NCBI RefSeq assembly: GCF_000067165.1
Contig: NC_010162.1
Coordinates: 11,954,501-12,018,500 of the forward strand
From: Sorangium cellulosum So ce56
Lineage (GTDB): Bacteria > Myxococcota_A > Polyangia > Polyangiales > Polyangiaceae
Direction of reading: 5' to 3'
Length of the DNA: 64,000 nt
Of this stretch, positions 57,808 to 64,000 are shown piece by piece. The number at the start of each line of letters is the position of its first letter. Position 1 is the first letter of the stretch. The translations under genes were made by a program, and so were the position numbers. The notes below the pieces were generated by a model. That model was not told where the DNA came from. It searched no databases and was given only the letters and a program-made list of their open reading frames with translations.

Positions 57808-58450
57808 GCTCCACGGCGTGGCGCCGGGCCTCGGGTTGCGCCTTGCGTTGCCGGCCGGGGCGAGCGACACGCCGGAGGAGGCGCTCCCCGCGATCGACGT
57901 CTCCGCGATCGCCGGCGCGAAGGTGGCGCTCCTGCGGGGCGTCGAGGCGGACGAGCTCTCGCTGCGCGCGGTGTGCGTGACGGCCCCGTCGCGGCAATGG
58001 GTGACCGGCCTGGAGGAGCTCGTGCTCGATCGGGCCTCGGGGCTCGTGCGGGGGGGCCTCGGGGTGGCGATCGAGCGGTGGGAAGCAGGGCCGATCCACG
58101 CGCGGTCGCAGCGGTTCGAGCAGGCGTTCGAGGGAGCCGGGAGGGCAGGCGCGCGCGCGGTGGTGATCCGCGGGCAGCACGTGCTCGGCTTTGCCGGGAG
58201 CGAGCACGACGCGGCGCTCTGCAGCCTGGCCTGCCTGGAGCCTGCGCAGGGGACGGGCGACCGGTGCGGCGCGCTGCTCGGCGCGACCGCGTTCGAGGGC
58301 GCCTTCGTGGCGCCACCTGAGCCGGGGCTGCTCGTGCGGACGATCTTCCTCGCCGCGGAGCAGCCCCTCGCCATGACCGCGGCGCTCGGCGTGCTCGCGG
58401 CGGCGGGGGTGACCGTCCTGCTGGCGCGGCGGCCGCGGCCGCGGCCCTAG
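57788..58450 (+). CDS. Unknown protein with C-terminal membrane anchor
   Basis: A 220-residue protein whose start lies inside the merR gene, so it is translationally coupled. The first ~185 residues are soluble: LGLRLALPAGASDTPEEALP, VALLRGVEADELSLRAVCV and FEGAGRAGARAVVIRGQHVL. They contain two Cys near residues 143 and 158, and the part ends with one hydrophobic segment (TAALGVLAAAGVTVLLARR) and an Arg/Pro tail. The segment order suggests a cytoplasmic domain tethered by a C-terminal anchor. No family is recognised. Confidence 0.65.
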   Translation: MSSSASELHGVAPGLGLRLALPAGASDTPEEALPAIDVSAIAGAKVALLRGVEADELSLRAVCVTAPSRQWVTGLEELVLDRASGLVRGGLGVAIERWEAGPIHARSQRFEQAFEGAGRAGARAVVIRGQHVLGFAGSEHDAALCSLACLEPAQGTGDRCGALLGATAFEGAFVAPPEPGLLVRTIFLAAEQPLAMTAALGVLAAAGVTVLLARRPRPRP

Positions 58451-58572
58451 GGCGGGGAAGAGGGGCTCGTGGAGAGCTGCCCGGCCCTCGGAGAGGGCCT
58501 GTCGCGTGGATGCGAGATGTTGAAGGGAGAGGCGTGCGCGAGGCGGATGACTCGACCGGGCAGGGGGAGCGA

Positions 58573-59184
58573 TCAGAACGGGATGTCGTCGTCGTTGCCG
58601 CCGCCGTAACCGCCGCCGCCGAAATCGTCGGGCGGAGGACCGGGATCCTGCGCAGCCGGCGCGGGGCGACCGCCTCCGCCGCGGTTGTAGCCGCCGCCCG
58701 CCGGGCGGCCGCCACCACCGCCACCGCCACCGTAACCGCCGCCGCCACCACCGCCCCCGCTATAGCCACCGCCGCCGCCCCCGCCGCCGTAGCCACCGCC
58801 GGGATCAGCGCCGAACGCGCCTGCGTCGTCGCCGACAGCGCCGCGACCGCGGCCCCCGCCCGTCAGCAGGACGTTGTTCGCGATCACCTCGGTCTTGTAG
58901 CGCTTGTTGCCATCCCGGTCGTCGTAGCTCGACGTGCGGAGCGAGCCCTCGATGAAGATCGAGGAACCCTTGCTGAGGATCTTGCCCAAGGCCTCGGCGC
59001 GCTTGCCCCAGATCACGACATTGTGCCAGTCCGTCCGTTCTTTCCGGACCTTGTCGCGGTCCAGGTACGACTCGGTCGTCGCGAGCCGCAGGTTCAAGAC
59101 GGCCTGACCCCCCTGGGTGAACCGGAGCTCTGGGTCGGCGCCCAGGTTGCCGAGCAGCATTACGCGATTCAAGCCTTCGGCCAT
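58573..59184 (-). CDS. ssb: Single-stranded DNA-binding protein
   Basis: A 203-residue SSB. The OB-fold occupies residues ~1-110 (LNRVMLLGNLGADPELRFTQ, DWHNVVIWGKRAEALGKILS, GSSIFIEGSLRTSSYDD). Then a very Gly-rich linker, and the C-terminal peptide DDDIPF, the docking tip for replication and repair proteins. Start ATG 59184 lies five bases behind AAGGAG; a GTG two codons upstream is possible. The gene is probably transcribed alone, convergent with the ihfA group. Its Gly-rich linker is longer than in E. coli SSB and encoded by CCGCCGCCA-like repeats. Confidence 0.95.
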   Translation of the reverse strand: MAEGLNRVMLLGNLGADPELRFTQGGQAVLNLRLATTESYLDRDKVRKERTDWHNVVIWGKRAEALGKILSKGSSIFIEGSLRTSSYDDRDGNKRYKTEVIANNVLLTGGGRGRGAVGDDAGAFGADPGGGYGGGGGGGGYSGGGGGGGGYGGGGGGGGRPAGGGYNRGGGGRPAPAAQDPGPPPDDFGGGGYGGGNDDDIPF

Positions 59185-59438
59185 CGTCACTCCTTCCCTA
59201 GGAGGGGCTCAGCGCACGCTGCGCTGAACGAACGTCGCCTGCTTCACTCCCCCATGGGGGCCGACGCGTCAAGGGTCGTGGCGCGCCGAAAAGCACGCGG
59301 CGCGCCCGCGCGGGGGGACCGGCGTGGGCCTCGGCACGGGCGGCGCGGCGTCGCTCGATCGCCGTCCGGTAACCGTCGGATAACCGTCCGGTCGCCGTCC
59401 AATTCCGCCAGGTGCCGCGCAATTCCGCGTGATTCCGC

Positions 59439-60824
59439 TCACCCGCCCGCTCCGGCCTGCGCGAGGAGGTCGGCCAGGAAGAGCCGGGCGATCGTGAAGT
59501 AGAGGAGGATCCCGAGGACGTCCACGAGGCTCGCGATGAACGGCGTGGAGCTGGTCGCCGGATCGAGGCCGAGGCGCCGGAGCAGGAGGGGGAGCATGGC
59601 GCCGACGGTGCAGCCCATGAGGACGATCGCCATCAGCGTCGCGCCGATCGTCAGGACGAAGCCGGTGCCGTCGCCCCAGAGCCAGACGCGGAGCATGCCG
59701 ATGACGGAGAGGATGAGGCCGAGCACGACCGCCTGCCCGAGCTCGCGGACGAGGACGCTCGCCCAGTCGCCGACGCGCACATCGCCGACGGCGAGGCCGC
59801 GGATGATGAGCGACGACGACTGCGAGCCGGAGTTGCCGCCCGTGGAGATGAGCAGCGGCACGTAGTAGGCGAGCGTCGCGACGACCTCGAGCTCGTGCTC
59901 GAAGCGCCGGAGCACCTCGCCGGTCATGAACTCGCCGACGAACAGCACGGCGAGCCACGGGGCTCGCTTCTGGATGAACGTCCAGAAGCTCGTCTTGAAG
60001 TAGCTGTCCTCGATGGGGCCGACCGCGCCGAGCCGCTGCATGTCCTCGGACTGCTCCTCCGTGAGGACGTCCATCACGTCGTCGACGGTGATGACGCCGA
60101 GCAGCTTGCGGTCCGCGGAGAGCACGGGCAGCGCGTTGAAATCGTACTTGGCCATGGTCCGCGCGACCTCTTCCTGGTCGGTCTCGGGGCTGACGGCGAA
60201 GACGTTCTCGGTCATCACGTCCGCGAGCTTCTCGGACGGCGAGGCGAGCAGCAGATCGCGCAGCGACACGACGCCGATGAGGTGCCCGCGATCGGAGACG
60301 ATGTACACGTAGTAGATGGTCTCGGCGTCCTCACCGACGGCGCGGATGCGCTCGATCACGTCGGCGACCGTGAGGTGGATGCCCACCGACACGTAGTCGG
60401 TGGTCATGAGGCCGCCGGCGCTGTCCTCGGGCCACTTGGCGAGCTCCTCGACCTCGGCCGCCGCCTCGGGGTCGACCTTCTCCAGCGTGGAGAGCAGCGT
60501 GCCGCTGACCTGGTCCGGGAGGGCCTCGATGAGGTCCGTGCGGTCGTCGGCCGCCATCTCGGAGACGATCGGCGCGATGCTCTCGACGCCCATCTGCTCG
60601 ACGAGCGCCTCCTGGGTCTCGCCGTCGAGGCGCTCGAAGATGGGCGCGGCCTCCTCGGCCCTGAGCGCCATCAGGACCTTCGCCGCTTCGGCGTCGTCCA
60701 GCAGGCCGATGAGGTCGGCGAGGTCCTCGTCGTGGATCTCGTCCAGCAGGTCGGAGAGCTGCGCCGGATCCTCGGTGAGCAGCTGCCGTACCTCCGGGAC
60801 CATGGCGAGGGCGACGCGCAACAT
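59439..60824 (-). CDS. mgtE: Magnesium transporter MgtE
   Basis: A 461-residue Mg2+ channel/transporter. The N-terminal superhelical domain (LADLIGLLDDAEAAKVLMAL) leads to two CBS domains (VSLRDLLLASPSEKLADVM, GVITVDDVMDVLTEEQSED), then five helices with the pore motif YVPLLISTGGNSGSQSSSLI and the conserved LGLDPATSSTPFIASLVDVL helix. The CBS Asp/Glu set senses cytoplasmic Mg2+ and closes the pore. ATG 60824 has no strong ribosome site, and the frame stays open upstream, but that part is non-homologous and repeat-derived. Confidence 0.93.
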   Translation of the reverse strand: MLRVALAMVPEVRQLLTEDPAQLSDLLDEIHDEDLADLIGLLDDAEAAKVLMALRAEEAAPIFERLDGETQEALVEQMGVESIAPIVSEMAADDRTDLIEALPDQVSGTLLSTLEKVDPEAAAEVEELAKWPEDSAGGLMTTDYVSVGIHLTVADVIERIRAVGEDAETIYYVYIVSDRGHLIGVVSLRDLLLASPSEKLADVMTENVFAVSPETDQEEVARTMAKYDFNALPVLSADRKLLGVITVDDVMDVLTEEQSEDMQRLGAVGPIEDSYFKTSFWTFIQKRAPWLAVLFVGEFMTGEVLRRFEHELEVVATLAYYVPLLISTGGNSGSQSSSLIIRGLAVGDVRVGDWASVLVRELGQAVVLGLILSVIGMLRVWLWGDGTGFVLTIGATLMAIVLMGCTVGAMLPLLLRRLGLDPATSSTPFIASLVDVLGILLYFTIARLFLADLLAQAGAGG

Positions 60825-61416
60825 GCCCGGGCACTGACCACAACTCGGCCCTGCTGGGAAGCGGCAAACCCCACCGGCGCCAGGCCCGCGGCCCACCCAG
60901 CTCCCCGCACCGACAGCTCTCCGCACCGACCGAGGTTGGGCTGCGGCGCCGCCGCGGCCGACCGAGGTTGGCCCTCCCACGACCGCCCGTCGCGCGCGAT
61001 GGAGGCTGGGCTCCCGCGACCTGGGAAGGGGTGGTTTGCAATACAGTGATAAGTGAACTTTCTCGATTGGCCGACCCAGGTTGAGGACCAGGCTGGAGGA
61101 GCCAGGTCGACCCAGGTTGAGGGCGGGTCGCCTACTGCGTTGGCTGTCGCGCAATCAGGTTGACGTCGCGGCGGCGCGCGGGGCATGGAGGGCACGGGTC
61201 CGCGGCGGCGGCATCTCGTTTGCTATGGCACCCCTTCGTGGGCTCGTGCGGGGCCGGCCGGGTCGAATTGACAGCCTTCCGGTCGGGTCCCTAGCATCGG
61301 GCTCCCGTCGAGCCGTGGATCGCCTGCGGAAGTCGGTCATGGGCCCGTGGACGGCGGGCCTTTTCGGTGGCTTGACCGCCGCGCAACTCGATCGGTGGTC
61401 GAAAGGAAAGTCGAAT
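60825..61416. other. 592-bp divergent spacer with dispersed GGTTGG repeats
   Basis: It contains CGACCGAGGTTGG at 60927-60939 and 60959-60971, and CGACCCAGGTTGAG at 61072-61085 and 61108-61121, all on the + strand. The repeats resemble half of the palindrome in the DUF2894 gene. Promoters for mgtE and the VWA gene must lie here; an AT-richer patch at 61035-61065 is a candidate. No gene is supported. Confidence 0.6.
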
Positions 61417-63834
61417 ATGACGCGGATAGAGCGTGAGAGCAGGCGCCCGTGGAGGGGCGCGGTGAGGTTCGCCATGGCGGGCCTGCTGATCGCGGGCACA
61501 GGCAGCGCCTTCGGATGTCTGAGCCGCCCCATCGCCGAGAACAGGCCCCGGTCGACGTCGACGATCGTCGAGCGGCTGACGCAGAGCTCGGTCGACAAGA
61601 TCGACCTCCTCCTGGCGATCGACAACTCGGGCTCGATGGCCGACAAGCAGGCCATCCTCGCCACCGCGATCCCCGACCTCGTCCAGGGTCTCGTCAACCC
61701 GCGCTGCATCCACAGGGACGGCGTGATGACGACCACGGTCGCCTCGCCCAACACGCCCTGTCCGCAGGACTACAAGCGTGAGTTCGAGCCGGTCAAGGAC
61801 ATCCACATCGGCATCATCAGCTCGAGCCTCGGCGGCCACGGGTCGGGCGCCTGCCAGGGGACGACGAGCGCCTCGAACGTGGACATGGCGCACCTCCTCG
61901 CGCGCACCGACGAGAACTCCAACGTCAACGACATTCCGACCTACCTCAACCGGGGCTTCCTGGCCTGGGATCCGGATCAGAAGCTCGACGGTGAGCCGGA
62001 GACGCCGGATCCGAACGACGGCGAGGCGGACATCGGCCCCAATGATTCGAACGCCGACCTCAACGACACGACGCTGGTCGGGCAGCTCACCGCGATGGTC
62101 AAGGGCACGGGGCAGACCGGCTGCGGCTTCGAGGCGCAGCTCGAGAGCGTGTACCGCTTCCTCGTCGACCCGGAGCCCTACGCGACGATCAGCATTGACC
62201 CGGCCACCGAAAACATCGTCGTCACCGGCGAGGATGCCGACGTCAAGAGGCAGCGCGCCGACTTCCTGCGGCCGAGCTCGCTCCTCGCGATCATCATGCT
62301 CACCGACGAGAACGACTGCTCGATCCGCGAGGAGGGCAAGAACTACCTCGTGGCAGAGACCTCGCCAGGCTTCCGCCTGTGGCGGCCGCGCGTCGAGTGC
62401 GCCACCGATCCGGGCAACAAGTGCTGCAGGTCGTGCAGCCAGAAACAGGACGACTGCCCCAAGGACGACACGTGCAAGGGCACGGACGGCAACACCGCCA
62501 GGCTGACCAAGGAGGAGGACCCGGTCAACTCGCGCTGCTGGGATCAGAAGCGCCGGTTCGGCTTCGACTTCCTCTACCCGATCGACCGCTACCGGCGCGC
62601 CTTCACCGAGGCGCAGATCCCGAACCGCAGGGGCGAGCTGGTCCCGAACCCGATCTTCAGCGATCCGAACCCGGACGACCTCGACTCCAACGTCCGCGAT
62701 CCCGGGCTCGTCTTCTTCGCCGGTATCGTCGGCGTGCCGTGGCAGGACATCGCGCGTCAGAACGCGGATGGCCAGCCCGACCTGCTGAACGGCCTCAACC
62801 AGGACGGCGAGCCGGTCGGTGGGTTCAAGAACTCCGACGAGCTCAGCGCTCCGGTGGCCGGCGCCGCCAGCACCTGGGAGCTCATCCTCGGCGATCCCGC
62901 GAAGTACCAGGCGCCGAAGGATCCCTTCATGGTCGAGTCGATGAAGCCTCGCTCGGGCACGAACCCGATCACGGGTGATGCGATCGTCGGGCCGCAGGCG
63001 ACGGGCTGGAACAGCATCAACGGCCGCGAGTACACGATCCCGGAGGACAGCACGGGGGACCTCCAGTACGCGTGCATCTTCGATCTCCCCCGGGACGCGG
63101 TGAAGACCTGCGACGGGGCGGCTCAGAGCTGCGACTGCAGAGCGGTGGGGACTCAGGCGATCGACAACCCGCTGTGCAGGCCTGATGCGGGGAACGATCA
63201 GGCGGATCCGGCGCCCAGGTCGACGACGCAGATCAAGGCGAAGGCCTACCCGGGTCTCCGCGAGCTGCAGCTCATCCGGGAGCTCGGCCCCCAGGGCATC
63301 GTCGGCTCGGTGTGCCCGCGCCAGCTCGAGAACTCCGGCGCGGCCGACTACGGCTACCGACCGGCGATCGGCGCCATCATCGACCGCCTGAAGACGGTGC
63401 TCGGCGGCCAGTGCCTGCCGCGCACCTTGACGCCGGACACGGAGCAGCAGGTCTCCTGCCTGATCCTCGAGGCGCGCAACTCGCAGGGCCAGTGCAACTG
63501 CGCGGATCCGAGGAAGCTGGGGCGCCTCGACGTGACGGGCGCTCATACGGCGGCGAAGGACGAGGTGCTCTCGCTCGACATCGCGAAGGCGTCCGGCTGG
63601 GACTGCGTGTGCGAGATCCAGCAGCTCGAGGGCGACGGGGCCGTCGCGTGCAGGACCAGCGTCAGCGACGACATCGACGTGCATGGATGGTGCTACGTCG
63701 ACCCGGCGATCCGGCTCGGCGAAGCCAGCCTCGTGGCCGACTGCCCGTCGACGGAGCAGCGCAAGATCCGGTTCACGGGCCAGGGCGAAGCCCAGCAAGG
63801 GGCCACGCTGTTCATCACCTGCTCCGGCGAGTAG
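61417..63834 (+). CDS. Large VWA-domain lipoprotein
   Basis: An 805-residue exported protein starting at ATG 61417 behind AAAGGAAAG. A signal peptide ends in lipobox AFGC (Cys34). A von Willebrand A-like domain begins at residue ~60 with the MIDAS motif LLAIDNSGSM (Asp69, Ser71, Ser73) and includes IIMLTDENDCS-like strands. Multiple Cys pairs appear in CCRSCSQKQDDCPKDDTCKG and later near the C-terminus (CDGAAQSCDCRAV, CNCADPRKLG, CVCEIQQLEGD). Such lipoproteins are common and conserved in myxobacteria; a metal-dependent adhesion or matrix role is inferred. A terminator follows the gene. Confidence 0.8.
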   Translation: MTRIERESRRPWRGAVRFAMAGLLIAGTGSAFGCLSRPIAENRPRSTSTIVERLTQSSVDKIDLLLAIDNSGSMADKQAILATAIPDLVQGLVNPRCIHRDGVMTTTVASPNTPCPQDYKREFEPVKDIHIGIISSSLGGHGSGACQGTTSASNVDMAHLLARTDENSNVNDIPTYLNRGFLAWDPDQKLDGEPETPDPNDGEADIGPNDSNADLNDTTLVGQLTAMVKGTGQTGCGFEAQLESVYRFLVDPEPYATISIDPATENIVVTGEDADVKRQRADFLRPSSLLAIIMLTDENDCSIREEGKNYLVAETSPGFRLWRPRVECATDPGNKCCRSCSQKQDDCPKDDTCKGTDGNTARLTKEEDPVNSRCWDQKRRFGFDFLYPIDRYRRAFTEAQIPNRRGELVPNPIFSDPNPDDLDSNVRDPGLVFFAGIVGVPWQDIARQNADGQPDLLNGLNQDGEPVGGFKNSDELSAPVAGAASTWELILGDPAKYQAPKDPFMVESMKPRSGTNPITGDAIVGPQATGWNSINGREYTIPEDSTGDLQYACIFDLPRDAVKTCDGAAQSCDCRAVGTQAIDNPLCRPDAGNDQADPAPRSTTQIKAKAYPGLRELQLIRELGPQGIVGSVCPRQLENSGAADYGYRPAIGAIIDRLKTVLGGQCLPRTLTPDTEQQVSCLILEARNSQGQCNCADPRKLGRLDVTGAHTAAKDEVLSLDIAKASGWDCVCEIQQLEGDGAVACRTSVSDDIDVHGWCYVDPAIRLGEASLVADCPSTEQRKIRFTGQGEAQQGATLFITCSGE

Positions 63835-63838
63835 GCGG

Positions 63839-63878
63839 CGTCAGCGGACGTCAGCTAGCGTCAGCTAACGTCAGCTAG
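63839..63878. repeat. Four 10-bp direct repeats CGTCAGCTAR
   Basis: CGTCAGCGGA, CGTCAGCTAG, CGTCAGCTAA and CGTCAGCTAG follow one another directly after the VWA gene stop, with a partial fifth copy (CGTCTGATTG). This is probably slippage-prone DNA, just ahead of the terminator. Confidence 0.8.
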
Positions 63879-63897
63879 CGTCTGATTGAGCCCGGCG

Positions 63898-63937
63898 CGC
63901 GGGGTGCGATCGTGAGATCGCGCCCCGCGGCGCTTTT
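63898..63937 (+). terminator. Rho-independent terminator behind the VWA lipoprotein gene
   Basis: CGCGGGGTGCGATC (63898-63911) pairs with GATCGCGCCCCGCG (63916-63929) around a GTGA loop: 14 pairs including one G-U. GGCGC then a TTTT run follows (63934-63937). The T-run is short but the stem is very stable. Confidence 0.8.
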
Positions 63938-64000
63938 GTGGCGCTTCGCGGCTCCAGAGCGGCTCCAGCGAGCCGGCCGGAGGAGCGCCGGGAGGGACCT

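Noticed and set aside
61291..63798. Open frame of about 835 codons antisense to the VWA lipoprotein
   Set aside because: It is a shadow of a gene that has a signal peptide, lipobox and MIDAS motif.

Overview
The window is very GC-rich chromosomal DNA. It is dense with lipoproteins that have Cys-rich, Gly-rich or tandem-repeat N-termini, with PP2C/REC/LysR/AraC-type regulators, and with many genes of unknown function. This composition, the nested and decaying insertion sequences, and the abundant short repeats fit a large-genome myxobacterium of the Sorangium/Polyangium type (Polyangiales). That placement is an inference from gene content and style; no rRNA or ribosomal-protein marker lies in the window.

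Layout. 1-6.1 kb: end of a quinone-reductase-like gene, two tandemly duplicated lipoproteins, an orphan OppD/OppF ATPase pair coupled to a DNRLRE lipoprotein, and a small Tudor-like lipoprotein. 6.1-10.1 kb: a mobile-element graveyard in which a complete 881-bp IS5-family element sits inside an IS1-family transposase gene, next to a second decayed IS1-type remnant. 10.1-16 kb: a STAS-like protein, a divergent LysR/aldo-keto reductase pair, a repeat-bearing lipoprotein and a small Cys-rich lipoprotein, closing with a very large hairpin. 16-22.1 kb: a translationally coupled Mrp-type Na+(K+)/H+ antiporter operon (A+B fused, C, D, E, F, G). 22.1-27.7 kb: a tandem universal stress protein, a quinol-type nitric oxide reductase with a small membrane partner, a deleted second copy of the 10.7-kb LysR locus, and an intact LysR. 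27.7-33.3 kb: a DUF998 membrane protein, a divergent NAD-epimerase/AraC pair and a prolyl oligopeptidase.

33.3-39.3 kb holds the most unusual locus: DUF3348, a MotA/ExbB-like membrane protein with a huge repeated coiled-coil tail (DUF802), a MotB/OmpA-like protein and DUF2894. The layout suggests an uncharacterised ion-driven stator whose architecture recalls ZorA/ZorB. 39-50 kb: a lipoprotein, a PP2C phosphatase, UvrA followed by an odd hexanucleotide inverted array, an IgGFc-binding-like lipoprotein, a DMT exporter, a CapK-like adenylating enzyme and an SspB-type ClpXP adaptor. 50-53 kb: LivM-LivG-LivF branched-chain amino-acid import. 53-64 kb: a pseudo-receiver protein, a conserved unknown, a cellulose-synthase-like GT2, IHF-alpha with a MerR regulator and an unknown membrane-anchored protein, SSB, MgtE and a large VWA lipoprotein ending at a clear rho-independent terminator.

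Genes are mostly small operons with 4-bp start/stop overlaps. Extremely long open frames antisense to real genes are composition artefacts and are not annotated.
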